From Chthoniobacterales bacterium (GTDB lineage: Bacteria > Verrucomicrobiota > Verrucomicrobiia > Chthoniobacterales > JACTMZ01): 64,000 nucleotides of DNA. Below the pieces are notes generated by a model. The model was given only the letters and a program-made list of their open reading frames with translations, searched no databases and had not been told where the DNA came from. A program made the translations under genes and the position numbers. The stretch spans positions 62,001 through 126,000 of the forward strand of contig JAGYIO010000003.1 in NCBI GenBank assembly GCA_018402585.1, in the 5' to 3' direction. Numbering within the stretch: position 1 is the first letter of the stretch; every line of letters starts with the position of its first letter. This document shows positions 18,068-26,841 of this stretch, piece by piece.

Positions 18068-18337
18068 TGTGTTCATGGGGTGAAACAAACAGTGTCTCGG
18101 TGAGTGGAATGAAGGCGCGCACTCCACACCATCGTCGATCGAAGCTACGACTCGGATTGCGCGCATCGGTGCGTCATCCCAAAAGAACTGCACCTCGACT
18201 TGATAGCGAGTGCCGCTCGCGCCAAACACCTCGCAATTTTCGACATGCTGCGACTCCACGAGTGGAACGAGCTGCGCATGGTCAGTGAAGCGAGCCAACT
18301 GCTCGGTGAGGATTTTATGTGCTTCGGCTTTGTCCAT
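18057..18337 (-). pseudogene. Integron-cassette hypothetical protein, frameshifted
   Basis: From ATG 18337 the frame reads MDKAEAHKILTEQLARF, then GASGTRYQVEVQFFWDD and IRVVASIDDG, which resembles a hypothetical family I associate with integron cassettes (recalled pattern GxRYQIEIQxFWD..SIDDGGWRAF.PLT). After SIDDG the expected continuation (VRAFIPLTETLFVSPHEH) is found in another frame, so an indel lies near 18112. In that frame the TAA stop at 18057-18059 falls inside the R box of attC-like site 2, as in many cassettes. Without the shift the open frame runs on to 18005 with a nonsense tail. Function unknown. It may be a dead gene or a sequencing error. Confidence 0.65.
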
Positions 18338-18349
18338 ACGGATGCATAG

Positions 18350-18462
18350 GCCTAACGTCAAAGGTGACTCACGGCTACCCGTGGCGCGGCTCCTGCCCCG
18401 AGCGAAGCGAGGAAGCAGGAGGCGTGACGCGGGTAGCCGTTGAGTCTACCGCTTTGTTGGGC
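18350..18462 (-). other. attC-like recombination site 1
   Basis: A 113-bp near-perfect palindrome bounded by GCCTAAC (18350-18356, RYYYAAC) and GTTGGGC (18456-18462, GTTRRRY). Inner arms also pair: CAAAG/CTTTG, GTGACTCA/TGAGTCTAC, CGGCTACCCG/CGGGTAGCCG and GGCTCCTGC/GCAGGAGGC, with extrahelical bases (for example the extra T in CCGTTGAGT) like those that give attC its strand polarity. It begins 3 bp after the stop of the quinone oxidoreductase and ends 12 bp before the next cassette ORF. All of these are defining features of integron attC sites. Confidence 0.85.
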
Positions 18463-18465
18463 ATT

Positions 18466-19134
18466 TTAGTATCGACCGACTTCTATAGGCGTTTCACCAG
18501 TAATATCAGCCATTCTGCGACTATATCTTTCAAGCTCAGCATTCCTTTGCTCTTCGCTCATTCGCACCGGCGCATAGACAATACTCGGAGCCAGAACATC
18601 GAAGCCTACAAACTCCAGCATGCCTCGATGAATTGGCTTCAAAATGCCAAGAATGTCGCCATTGAAGCCATCTTTGGCGTAGGCCTCGGCAGGACCGCCG
18701 GTTGTTAGAGAGAGAAGCGCCCGCTTCCCTTGAAACACGCCTGTGTCATAAATCCTGCCCCCGCCGTATGTGCGTCCCATCGCAAAGACACGATCGACCC
18801 AACCCTTGAGCACTGCAGGAAGGCCAAACCACCATAACGGGAATTGCCAGATCATCAGATCGCACCACTCAATCTTCTGCATCTCAAGCTCAAGATCTGG
18901 AGAAAAGCCTTGCATTTCTGAGGCGTGCATTTCTTCAATCTGCAACTTGAGGAAATCAGGGTTTTTGACGGTCTGAAAGTTAGCGCGGCTCGATACCGGG
19001 TCAAACGCCATGGCGTGAAGATCGGAGGTTTTCACCTCCCATCCCGCACGAATCAACGCCGTCTGGGCCGTTGAGAACAGGGCATAGTTAAAGCTCTTCG
19101 GTTCCGGATGCCAATATACGATAAGCGCTTTCAT
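18466..19134 (-). CDS. NAD(P)H:quinone oxidoreductase, flavodoxin-like fold
   Basis: A 222-residue member of the Flavodoxin_2 (NQO1/MdaB/KefF) family: two-electron reduction of quinones using FMN or FAD. The FMN loop region appears as YWHPEPKSFNYALF near the N-terminus; WCDLMIWQFPLWWFGLPAVL and KGWVDRVFAMGRTYGG (about 90-125) are the classic QFPLWW and WIDRV motifs; SLTTGGP near 143 binds the flavin. The stop lies 3 bp from attC-like site 1, so gene and site form one cassette. An SDR gene precedes it by 48 bp with no attC between, so the two were probably one transcription unit. Its base composition is lower in GC than the flanking chromosome, fitting transfer. Confidence 0.88.
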   Translation of the reverse strand: MKALIVYWHPEPKSFNYALFSTAQTALIRAGWEVKTSDLHAMAFDPVSSRANFQTVKNPDFLKLQIEEMHASEMQGFSPDLELEMQKIEWCDLMIWQFPLWWFGLPAVLKGWVDRVFAMGRTYGGGRIYDTGVFQGKRALLSLTTGGPAEAYAKDGFNGDILGILKPIHRGMLEFVGFDVLAPSIVYAPVRMSEEQRNAELERYSRRMADITGETPIEVGRY

Positions 19135-19182
19135 TTGATTTTCTTCATTGAGGATAGCTCTATTACCATTGTCCCGCCTGAA

Positions 19183-19926
19183 TTACCACGGGAGCACAAA
19201 TGGACCTCCAAACTTGCGCATCTCCGCAAATAATGCGCCTGTGGGACCTCCATCCGGCAATGTCGCCAGATAGACAGCGGTCTCAGCCCCCTCTTCGACG
19301 GTGTAGGGGGCATCCGGGCCTCCAATGTCGGTCTTCATCCATCCCGTCGAGTATGAGTTCACCAGAATATTCGTTCCGCTCTACTCTTTGGCCATGAGCA
19401 GGGCCAGCGCATTCATGACCGCTTTTGAGGCGCGGTAGGAAGGTGCGGCGGGATAGTGGCCGCCCAACATGAGGTTCAGACAAGACATCTCGGTGGAGAC
19501 ATTGACGATTCGTCCGTAGCCATTCCTTTTCATGATCGGGATCAGCGCCTGACTGATGCGGAGCATGCCTGCAGCATTCGTCTTGATGGTATCAAGTAAG
19601 ATTTGCGGTTTGGCGGTGAGAACAGAGCCCTCCTCTTTCGAGTGATAAGGATTCACTCCGGCATTGTTCACCAGGATATCTACCTGACCGTATGTCGCTT
19701 CAATCCAATCCGCGAAGCTATTCACGCTCTCGTCATTGATGATATCGAGTTGCTGCCCGTCTGCTTCCAACCCTAGGGATCTCAACTTTTCTCGGGCTTC
19801 ATTGGCGGCCTTCAAACTCCTTGCGGTGACGACAACCCGCAAATCGGGTTTGTGCGAAAATCTTCGTGCGATTTCAAATCCAAGGCCTTTGTGGCTACCT
19901 GCTATCACTGCGATTTTCTCGTTCAT
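19183..19926 (-). pseudogene. Short-chain dehydrogenase/reductase with in-frame amber stop
   Basis: From ATG 19926 (MNEKIAVIAGSHKGLGFEIA) the frame carries the SDR cofactor motif (GSHKGLG), the NNAG motif (DILVNNAGVNPYHS) and the active-site YRASK preceded by the STEMS region. It stops at TAG 19381-19383 directly after LLMAKE, yet the same frame continues as SGTNILVNSYSTGWMKTDIGG and runs to TAA 19183, giving a normal 247-codon SDR of carbonyl-reductase type. A TTG-to-TAG change (LAKE-L-SGT) explains it. The truncated product would lack the substrate-binding C-terminus. It heads the leftward unit with the quinone oxidoreductase. Read-through or suppression cannot be excluded, but loss is more likely. 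Confidence 0.85.
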
Positions 19927-20285
19927 TGTTTGACTTTCTTTCTTCTTGCCCAATGTATAGAACACGACAGTTCGCTAATATTGGGTTTTACGACTGGTCG
20001 CATATTACTTGTAAGTGAGGGGCAGTTGTCGAAAGCTGGGGTTTTGCGGTCCTATGTCATCGGCAGATTTACACCGGGTACGGCTGGGGTCCAAGCCAAC
20101 CTTGCCAACTGCATCGTCTGCCCGGTTCGGCTCCACTCACCGATGCCCTTGCACGAGATTTTCGCAGTGACGCTTGTGCGAGCGCGGGATAAAAACGCGT
20201 TGGTGAGGCAGCATAGGATCAAAACCGTATCAGAAAGCCGAGGCGTGCACTTGCGACAGCCTTTACACTAGTAAACTCTTTACGT
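19927..20285. other. Island interior without a recognisable gene
   Basis: About 360 bp between the SDR start and the attR-like repeat. A frame of 139 codons runs rightward through it (19852-20271) but overlaps the SDR gene and shows no known pattern. The segment should contain the promoter of the SDR-quinone oxidoreductase unit. No attI or attC match was found. Confidence 0.4.
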
Positions 20286-20305
20286 TTCAAGTCCCCCCCC
20301 GAGCA
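20286..20305 (+). repeat. attR-like direct repeat (copy of tRNA-Leu 3' end)
   Basis: Identical over 20 bp to 17139-17158, including the run of eight C and GAGCA. Upstream bases differ (TACGT instead of GGGGG), so it is a scar of the tRNA 3' end and not a second tRNA gene. It marks the right end of the island, 123 bp before the transporter stop. Confidence 0.8.
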
Positions 20306-20428
20306 TTCTTTCTTTTCTTCCCCCGCCCGGTATGACCCGCAGCCAGGCGAGTATAAAGGGCTTCACTCCGGCATCCTCCTCACGCCCTTGATGGGAAGCC
20401 AAGACTTGGAGCGGGCAGGCGTCCGAGC

Positions 20429-21850
20429 TCAAGCCGCCTCTGCGCGCATCTGCTGGAGCTGGCGATGCATTGCCTCGGTCTTGGCTGTATTCAGTGGGTA
20501 GAAAATAATGATCACGCCGTTGAGCAAGGCTAGGGCCCCGGGAATAAGACAAAACATGATCCGGATCCCCATGAGTGATTCAGGGCTCTGCTCCTCATTG
20601 GCGACAAATCCGGAGAACCCGAGGATCCAACCAGACATCGTGCCTCCAATGGTCAGGCCCATCTTTTGCGCGAACATCGCCCCGGAGAAGACCAAACCGG
20701 TGGCTCGGCGACCGAACTTCCATTCCCCGTAGTCCGCCACATCGGTGTAAAGCGCCCAGACCAAGGCAGGGGTCGGTCCGGCCAGCAGGTTGGCGAGCAG
20801 ATTGACCCCGAACATCAGCGCCATTTGATCGGGTGGAATGAAAAAGAAGCCGATGAGGACCATCCCATTGGCCAGAGTAAGGATGGCCAAAGCGTTGCGC
20901 TTGCCCAGGAGGCGACCAAGCAGACCGGAGAAAGCCACCCCAAGGATGAAGGCAAGCATGCCACTAGAGAGGAAGACGGTGACGATATCGAAATTGAGAA
21001 AAAAAGCAGTACCGGCTTGGCCGAGGCTGAAGACCGCCTTCTCGCTGTCTCCCACATAGTATTTGAAATAATGAATGGTCACGGCCCCACGAACCGCCAC
21101 GCTAGCCAGAGTGCAAACCGCGGCCGCCAGCATGATGATCCAAGGCCCGTTGCGGCCCAGTAATTTGAGATCCTCCAAGACGCTCACGTCTTGATCCCCC
21201 TGCGGGGCCACCCGCTCCCGGGTCGTTACGTAGGTCAGGAGAAAGAAAACAATGGAGAGGACTCCAAAGACCGCCATGGTGACTTGAAAACCGAACACCT
21301 CATCGTCACCACCAAAGAATTTGACCAGAGGTCGGACCAGGAGCGAGATGATGAAACCGCCGCCAAATGCGCCGAGAAAGCGGTAGGTGGCCAACGACAT
21401 GCGGTCTTTTTCTTTGGGGGAGATGACCCCCATGAGGGCGGAATAGGGCACATTGATTGCCGTGTAAATCATCTTGAAAGCGATGAAGGTGGTGTAAGCG
21501 TAGATCAGTTTACCCACCTGCCCGAGATCCGGATTGGCAAAAATGGCGTAGCCGAGCAATCCGTAGGGCAGCGCGCACCAAAGGAGAAAGGGACGATATT
21601 TTCCCTGCTTGGTCTGCACCCGGTCAGCCAGAGCGCCCATCATCGGGTCGTTGACCGCGTCCCAAAAGTTCGCAATGAGATACATCGTACCAACCGCCAA
21701 GGGATCGAGGCCGAAGACGTCGGTATAATAATAGAGCAGGAAGAGATTAAAAAATTGAAAGTAGAGATTGGAGGCGAAGTCCCCCGCCCCGTAGCCAATT
21801 TTTTCGGTCAGGCCGAGCTGGTCTGGTCCTTGAGGGGGAATCGTCGTCAT
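20429..21850 (-). CDS. GPH/MelB-type sugar:cation symporter (MFS)
   Basis: A 473-residue inner-membrane permease of the glycoside-pentoside-hexuronide family, importing sugars or glycosides with Na+ or H+. The N-terminus KIGYGAGDFASNLYFQFFNLF and the cytoplasmic loop GALADRVQTKQGKYRPFLLW (D-R-x-x-x-K-x-G-x-x-R-P) are diagnostic; VPYSALMGVISPKEKDR is the second conserved loop. Twelve helices can be counted. There is no glycosidase or regulator next to it in this window, so the substrate is open. A LacI-type palindrome lies 60 bp upstream of the start. Its stop is close to the right scar of the tRNA-Leu island. Confidence 0.92.
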   Translation of the reverse strand: MTTIPPQGPDQLGLTEKIGYGAGDFASNLYFQFFNLFLLYYYTDVFGLDPLAVGTMYLIANFWDAVNDPMMGALADRVQTKQGKYRPFLLWCALPYGLLGYAIFANPDLGQVGKLIYAYTTFIAFKMIYTAINVPYSALMGVISPKEKDRMSLATYRFLGAFGGGFIISLLVRPLVKFFGGDDEVFGFQVTMAVFGVLSIVFFLLTYVTTRERVAPQGDQDVSVLEDLKLLGRNGPWIIMLAAAVCTLASVAVRGAVTIHYFKYYVGDSEKAVFSLGQAGTAFFLNFDIVTVFLSSGMLAFILGVAFSGLLGRLLGKRNALAILTLANGMVLIGFFFIPPDQMALMFGVNLLANLLAGPTPALVWALYTDVADYGEWKFGRRATGLVFSGAMFAQKMGLTIGGTMSGWILGFSGFVANEEQSPESLMGIRIMFCLIPGALALLNGVIIIFYPLNTAKTEAMHRQLQQMRAEAA

Positions 21851-22559
21851 GGTTGAGGAGGGAAATAAAACTAGCGGGGGGTGAACCGTCGTTCCAACCT
21901 AAGATACTAAAAGCAAGCGTTTGCTCGGCGAAGTAAAAGAGGGCAATGACCAGGCATTCACCCGCCAAACAGGGGGAACCGAAGCCCAGTTGTTTGACCC
22001 CACGCAGGTAAGGGGCTGCCCACCGACCAGGGGTCAGGATCCCGGACCTGGAGGGGTCGAACCTGCCGACGCGCCTCACGGTGGGTCTGGAACCGGGTTG
22101 TTCAGGTCGCCCAGTCTGTATTTGGTCGAGACTCCGAGCTACCAGGTGTCAAATTTTTAGCCCCTTCCGGCCGTTCTCCTCACCAGCGCAGGCCTCCCCC
22201 ATTCGTGTCGATGCAGGATCCAGCCCGGCCGGATTTACTTGGCCACTTGCGAGGGTGGCAAGATGGCTAGATCAAATGGGGCCGGTGACTTTACCGCTCG
22301 GGATGGTGAGCAAAGGCCGCAAAAAGCCGAGGCTAGCCGGTGGTCTCCGGAGTGTTTCACCGCAGGTCTTTGGTGACTTGCGAGGCCCGATCCGGCACCA
22401 AGCCAGCCGCGCATTGGATGGCCCTGCGCGGCTTGTGGCCCCCGGAGCCCAGCCGGACCACCTTCCGCCCGCGCGAGTACTGCGGCCGGAGAAGTCCGCG
22501 GGAGAAATTGCGGGTATGGGCTAAAGTCCTTGGGCTACGGCGGGCCGTTTCCCAAGCCC
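21851..22559. other. 700-bp intergenic region, no supported gene
   Basis: Apart from the operator at its left end, no frame has convincing coding character. GC-rich inverted repeats are present, for example GCCGCGCA/TGCGCGGC (about 22406-22432) and CTTGGG/CCCAAG near 22528-22557, the latter a possible terminator of the alpha-E gene. I compared it by eye with RNase P RNA, tmRNA and SRP RNA and saw no match. It may hold an unassigned structured RNA or decayed sequence. Confidence 0.4.
21912..21925. promoter_or_regulatory. LacI-family operator upstream of the sugar symporter
   Basis: AGCAAGCGTTTGCT is a palindrome with central CG and one mismatch, close to the LacI/GalR-family consensus (GCAAACGTTTGC type). 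It lies 61 bp upstream of the symporter ATG, where it could overlap the promoter. This suggests repression relieved by the transported sugar; the regulator is not in the window. Confidence 0.55.
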
Positions 22560-23516
22560 TTAATACGCGCAATACGTGTCGTGGAAGGCTAAGTCCAACC
22601 TGATCAATTGCTCCTGGACCCGGTCAAGATACTCGTGTAATCCGTGCCGGAAGACGCGGTCGATCGTGGCGTAGTCGAGCTGCGAGCGAAGCAACCCCGA
22701 CAAACGTTCCGGCTCAGTACGAAAAAGACCTTCCTCGGTGCAGGCAATGCGATGGAGAACCTCGTCCAGCCGATCCACGCAGAACCGGACGGAGCGCGGG
22801 AACTCAGCATGGCAAAGGAGGAATTCGGCCACCCCCCATGGTGTCGCGTCACCTGGGCGGATTTTCAGATAAGCCTCCATGCCGCTGCACGAACGCAGGA
22901 CGGACATCCATTGCGAAATGTCAACGTTGCCCCCGACTTGCTCTCCGCTCGGCAGCAAAATGTGGTATTTTAAATCAAGGATGCGCGTGGTGCTATCCGC
23001 CCGTTCGATAAATTTTCCGGCCTGCACAAAGCGCCACGCTTCACTGTGCGTCATGGTCGCATCGGTCACGCCTTGGAAGAGCTGCGAGGCGAAGGTCACC
23101 TTGTCGTAAAACTCGTGGGAATTGGCCCGGAAGTCGCGCGCCGCGGAGCCCTCGCGGAAATAAAGCCAGAGCGCGTTGATTTGCTCCCACATTTCGCTCG
23201 AAATCTGGTCGCGCACGGCCCGCGCATTTTCGCGCGCATAGCTGATGCACGAGCCGATCGAATTCGGATTGCGCGGCTCGAAGGTGACGTAGTCGAGCAG
23301 GGCTGCCGCGGTGAGCTCGCCGTGCAGTTTCTCGAAAAGTGTGGTGTCCTCCAACGTGCTCAGGATCGGAGCCCAGAATTGGCGCTCTGTTTCCACGCCG
23401 CGGCTTTGAAAATCGAGCAGCATCTGCACATTCACATCGAGCAGCCGCGCATTGTTCTCGGCCCGCTCGATGTAGCGGCCCATCCAATAAGTGGACTCTC
23501 CGACCCGGCTCAGCAT
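22560..23516 (-). CDS. Alpha-E domain protein (DUF403)
   Basis: A 318-residue all-helical protein of the bacterial alpha-E family. It opens [20 protein letters not shown], the family signature (L-S-R-x-A-x-x-x-Y-W-x-x-R-Y-x-E-R-A-E), repeated in weaker form as [19 protein letters not shown] near residue 180. Alpha-E proteins are encoded with a circularly permuted ATP-grasp protein and often a transglutaminase-like protease, and are thought to belong to a peptide ligation or modification pathway whose product is unknown. Here ATG 23516 overlaps the stop of the ATP-grasp gene by 7 bp, indicating coupling. The open frame extends to 23702, but that part overlaps the upstream gene and is not homologous. 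Confidence 0.9.
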   Translation of the reverse strand: MLSRVGESTYWMGRYIERAENNARLLDVNVQMLLDFQSRGVETERQFWAPILSTLEDTTLFEKLHGELTAAALLDYVTFEPRNPNSIGSCISYARENARAVRDQISSEMWEQINALWLYFREGSAARDFRANSHEFYDKVTFASQLFQGVTDATMTHSEAWRFVQAGKFIERADSTTRILDLKYHILLPSGEQVGGNVDISQWMSVLRSCSGMEAYLKIRPGDATPWGVAEFLLCHAEFPRSVRFCVDRLDEVLHRIACTEEGLFRTEPERLSGLLRSQLDYATIDRVFRHGLHEYLDRVQEQLIRLDLAFHDTYCAY

Positions 23517-24970
23517 GGCTCGTGTCCTCCATCCAGCACCCAAGTATCCTTGCTCCCGCCGCCCTGCGAGGAATTGACCACCAGCGAGCCCTCGGGCATG
23601 GCCACGCGGGTCAGTCCGCCTGGAATGATCTGCACCTCCTCGCCGCAGAGAATGAAGGGGCGCAGATCGATATGCCGCCCCTGCATCGAACCCTCGCACC
23701 AAGTGGGGGACCGGGAGAGCGAAATAACCGGCTGGGCCACGAAGTTGCGCGGGTCCGCGGTGATCATGCGGCGGAAATCGGCAATTTCCGCCTTCGTCGC
23801 CCGCGGACCGATGAGCATCCCGTAGCCCCCGCTTTCGTTGGCCGACTTGACCACCAATTTTTCCAGATTTTCCACAATGTATTTCCGGTCAGACTCCAAA
23901 GCGGAAAGAAAGGTCTCCACGTTCGGCAGGATCGCCTCCTCGCCGAGGTAAAATTTGATCATGGCCGGCACGTAGGAATAGACGACCTTGTCATCGGCCA
24001 CGCCGGTGCCGATCGAATTGGCCAGACTCACATTGCCTTTACGGTAAGCCTCGACCAGGCCCGGCACACCGAGGAGGGAATCCGGACGGAAGACCTTTGG
24101 ATCGAGAAAGTCGTCGTCGATCCGCCGATAAATGACGTGCACCGGTTTGAGCCCCTTTGTCGTCTTCATCAAGACACGGTCGTTTTGCACCAAGAGGTCC
24201 GCGCCCGTGACAATCTCGATCCCCATGGACCGGGCGAGAAAAGAGTGCTCGAAATAGGCGGAATTGTAGATCCCCGGAGTGAGCAGCACGGTTGTCGGGT
24301 TGCCTGCCGCGCTGGCCGGTGCGACATGGTGCAGCACGTCGACCAGGTCCTGCGCATAACGGTCGACCGGACGCACCCCGTAGCGGGCGAACAATTGCGG
24401 AAAGACCCGCTTCATGGTCATGCGGCTCTCCAAAACGTAGGCGACGCCGGACGGACAGCGGGCATTGTCCTCCAAGACGAGATAACGCCCCTCGCGATCA
24501 CGGATCAAGTCGGTTCCGCAGACATGGATGTAAATATCCTTCGGCACATTGAAGCCCATAAATTCCGGACGGAAATGCCTCGCGCTGCGGATGGTTTCCC
24601 CCGGAATAACCCCTTCTTTGATGATGCGCTGCCCGTGGTAAATATCATGGAGGAAGGCGTTTAGCGCGGTGAGGCGCTGCTTGAGCCCCCGCTCGATCTG
24701 CCGCCACTCGCCGGCGGGAATGATCCGCGGCACCAGATCGAAGGGAAAAATCCGCTCCGTGCCCTCCTGTTTGTCATTGTAGACCGTAAAGGTGATTCCT
24801 TGGTTCAAATAAGACCGCTCGGCAATTTGCCGCTTGCGATTGAAGTCGTCGGTCGAGAGCGCCTCGGCCCGCTCCTGCAGCATCCGGTAGTGGGGGCGAA
24901 CTTCGCCCGGCGCAGCGAACATTTCATCGTAAAAGTCGCCGGGGTCATAATCGTGGAACAGGGAGGTCAT
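23510..24970 (-). CDS. Circularly permuted ATP-grasp protein (DUF404/DUF407)
   Basis: Predicted ATP-dependent carboxylate-amine/thiol ligase of 486 residues. Conserved blocks include [35 protein letters not shown] (N-D-x-x-x-P-S-G), [19 protein letters not shown] and, near the C-terminus, [17 protein letters not shown] and [10 protein letters not shown], corresponding to the permuted ATP-grasp core. The gene precedes and overlaps the alpha-E gene. The usual third partner, a transglutaminase-like cysteine protease, is not in the window; the 700-bp space downstream does not encode one. Function is predicted only from the family context. Confidence 0.9.
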   Translation of the reverse strand: MTSLFHDYDPGDFYDEMFAAPGEVRPHYRMLQERAEALSTDDFNRKRQIAERSYLNQGITFTVYNDKQEGTERIFPFDLVPRIIPAGEWRQIERGLKQRLTALNAFLHDIYHGQRIIKEGVIPGETIRSARHFRPEFMGFNVPKDIYIHVCGTDLIRDREGRYLVLEDNARCPSGVAYVLESRMTMKRVFPQLFARYGVRPVDRYAQDLVDVLHHVAPASAAGNPTTVLLTPGIYNSAYFEHSFLARSMGIEIVTGADLLVQNDRVLMKTTKGLKPVHVIYRRIDDDFLDPKVFRPDSLLGVPGLVEAYRKGNVSLANSIGTGVADDKVVYSYVPAMIKFYLGEEAILPNVETFLSALESDRKYIVENLEKLVVKSANESGGYGMLIGPRATKAEIADFRRMITADPRNFVAQPVISLSRSPTWCEGSMQGRHIDLRPFILCGEEVQIIPGGLTRVAMPEGSLVVNSSQGGGSKDTWVLDGGHEPC

Positions 24971-25034
24971 AGCGAAGCTCGGAGCATAAAGTTAAAGCAC
25001 AAAATGTGCCATCTCCTCCCGCCTTGGCCTGCGG

Positions 25035-26177
25035 TCAAGGTTTGCGCCCCGTCCGCAGGGCCTCCCGCGCGGCCAGCACCCGGGCGAGCGCCTCGTCGGG
25101 CGACGATCCGAAGGCTGTGAGGTGTCCCATCTTGCGCCCCGCCCTGGGTTCCGTCTTGCCGTAAAGGTGGATCTTCACATCGCCGGAAGCCGCAGCGGCC
25201 GCCCAATCCGGCTCCCCGTCCGCCCACAAGTCCCCAAGCAAATTGGCCATGGCGCAAGGCCGCAGCAATTCGGGCGATCCCAGCGGCAGACCGCAGACCG
25301 CGCGCACCTGCTGTTCGAACTGGCTGGTCACACAGGCATCAATGGAAAAATGGCCGCTGTTGTGCGGACGCGGTGCAAGTTCGTTGACCAGCAACTTGCC
25401 CTCTTCGAGCACGAACATCTCTACGGCCAGGACTCCGACCAGATCGAGACGCTCGGCCATGGCCCGGGCCAACTCCGCGGCACGAACCGCCACCTCCGGC
25501 GCCACGCGGGCCGGCACCACCGTTGTGTCGAGGATGTGGTTGCGGTGGAGGTTCTCACAGACCGGATAGCAGACCGACTGCCCGTCGTCGCCCCGCGCAA
25601 CAACGGCCGATATTTCCATGACAAAGGGCACTTGGGCCTCGAGCACAAACGGTCCCCCCGAGAGGTCGCACCGCCGCGCCTCTTCGTCCGAATTGAGCCG
25701 CCGCTGGCCTTTGCCATCGTAACCGAACGACGCCGTTTTCAAAATAGCCGGATAACCCGTGCGCCTTGCGGCCGCCACCAAGTCCGCGGCCGTGGCGACG
25801 TTCGCCCAGGCCGGCAGAGGAAATCCGCCTGCGGCGAGAAATTCTTTTTCCCGCGCGCGATTCTGCGTGAGGTGCAAAATCCCGCCGCTCGGACGAACCT
25901 CGCAATGCTCGGCGGCCCACTGCACGGTTTGCCGCGGGATGTTTTCAAATTCGAAAGTCAGGACATCCACCCCTCGGGAAAATTCCCGGACCGCCTCCTC
26001 GTCCAGATAGTCACGCGAGACTTCCCGGTCCGCTATCTGCCCGGCCGGCGAATCGGCCTCGGGGACGAACACATTGACGCGGTAACCCATGCTCCGCGCG
26101 GCAAGGATGAACATGCGGCCGAGTTGGCCGCCGCCCATCAACCCGATGCGGCTGCCCGGGGCGAGTGCGGGACTCAT
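25035..26177 (-). CDS. purK: N5-carboxyaminoimidazole ribonucleotide synthase
   Basis: Converts AIR, ATP and bicarbonate to N5-CAIR in purine biosynthesis. The N-terminal preATP-grasp motif [30 protein letters not shown], the ATP-grasp [12 protein letters not shown] and the metal/substrate region [15 protein letters not shown] are all present. Length 380 residues fits. Its ATG overlaps the purE stop by 4 bp (ATGA), so purE and purK are co-translated from one leftward operon. Confidence 0.96.
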   Translation of the reverse strand: MSPALAPGSRIGLMGGGQLGRMFILAARSMGYRVNVFVPEADSPAGQIADREVSRDYLDEEAVREFSRGVDVLTFEFENIPRQTVQWAAEHCEVRPSGGILHLTQNRAREKEFLAAGGFPLPAWANVATAADLVAAARRTGYPAILKTASFGYDGKGQRRLNSDEEARRCDLSGGPFVLEAQVPFVMEISAVVARGDDGQSVCYPVCENLHRNHILDTTVVPARVAPEVAVRAAELARAMAERLDLVGVLAVEMFVLEEGKLLVNELAPRPHNSGHFSIDACVTSQFEQQVRAVCGLPLGSPELLRPCAMANLLGDLWADGEPDWAAAAASGDVKIHLYGKTEPRAGRKMGHLTAFGSSPDEALARVLAAREALRTGRKP

Positions 26178-26671
26178 GAGGGCAGCCGGCCCGCCGCCAG
26201 CACGGCTTTGGTCTGGCGCGCGCGGAATTTTTCCAGTGCCCCGCGGACCTGCGCATCTCCAAGCGACAAAATCGCCGCCGCGAGGAGTGCGGCGTTGATC
26301 GCACCCGGTTCGCCGATGGCCAGCGTGCCGACCGGAATGCCGGCGGGCATTTGCGCGATGGAAAGCAGCGAGTCGAGGCCCTTCAATGCGCGGCTCTGGA
26401 CCGGCACGCCAAGCACCGGCAGATCCGTGTGCGCCGCCACCATGCCGGGCAAATGGGCCGCGCCGCCGGCCCCGGCAATAACCACCTGAATGCCGCGTTC
26501 CCGCGCCGCCTTGGCGTAGGAGGCCATGAGATCAGGCGTGCGGTGGGCCGATAAAACGCGCTTTTCATGCGGGATACCCAGCTTGGACAACAAGTCGGCC
26601 GCATGTTTCATCGTCGGCCAATCCGACTTGCTGCCCATAATAATGCCCACGAGAGGTTTCTGCTTTTTCAT
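26174..26671 (-). CDS. purE: N5-CAIR mutase
   Basis: Catalyses the rearrangement of N5-CAIR to CAIR, the step after PurK. The 165-residue protein has the class I PurE landmarks [14 protein letters not shown] (phosphate loop), VLSAHRTPD (catalytic His), [14 protein letters not shown] and [14 protein letters not shown]. It is the first gene of the purEK pair. Its start faces the pyc gene across about 170 bp that should contain both promoters. Confidence 0.97.
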   Translation of the reverse strand: MKKQKPLVGIIMGSKSDWPTMKHAADLLSKLGIPHEKRVLSAHRTPDLMASYAKAARERGIQVVIAGAGGAAHLPGMVAAHTDLPVLGVPVQSRALKGLDSLLSIAQMPAGIPVGTLAIGEPGAINAALLAAAILSLGDAQVRGALEKFRARQTKAVLAAGRLPS

Positions 26672-26841
26672 AACGTTTTCCTGACCGGCCAGTATTGCTT
26701 AAATCATCGCGCTTCGACGGACAAGACTGTCAGCCCCGCGCGCCGCGAAAAAATCCCCGGCCACCGCCCAAAGAGTGCTTTATCGCGGGGGCTCTGCTCA
26801 TTAGGCTCCCGCCCGGGTCGCGGACGACCTTAGAAACGATC

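Larger units (their letters stand above)
17159..20305. mobile_element. Small tRNA-Leu-integrated island carrying integron-type cassettes
   Basis: About 3.15 kb between the tRNA-Leu gene and an exact 20-bp copy of its 3' end. All recognisable genes read leftward: SDR (dead), quinone oxidoreductase, attC-like site, frameshifted cassette ORF, second attC-like site, antitoxin-toxin. Base composition around 18.5-20.0 kb is visibly more AT-rich than the flanks. No integrase of either tyrosine-phage or integron type is present, so this is a remnant or a satellite mobilised in trans. The order gene-attC-gene-attC is that of an integron cassette array lacking its integrase (a CALIN). The first 268 bp after the tRNA hold no gene I can support. 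Confidence 0.75.

Noticed and set aside
19852-20271. 139-codon rightward frame at the island's right end
   Set aside because: Overlaps the SDR gene on the other strand and has no similarity pattern; no ribosome binding site.
20281-20310. Second tRNA gene at the right end of the island
   Set aside because: Only the last 20 bases match tRNA-Leu; no anticodon or D arm precedes them.
22190-22520. Candidate RNase P RNA or tmRNA
   Set aside because: Only GAGAAGTCC-like similarity to the P4 element; the other conserved helices of RNase P and any tRNA-like ends of tmRNA are missing.
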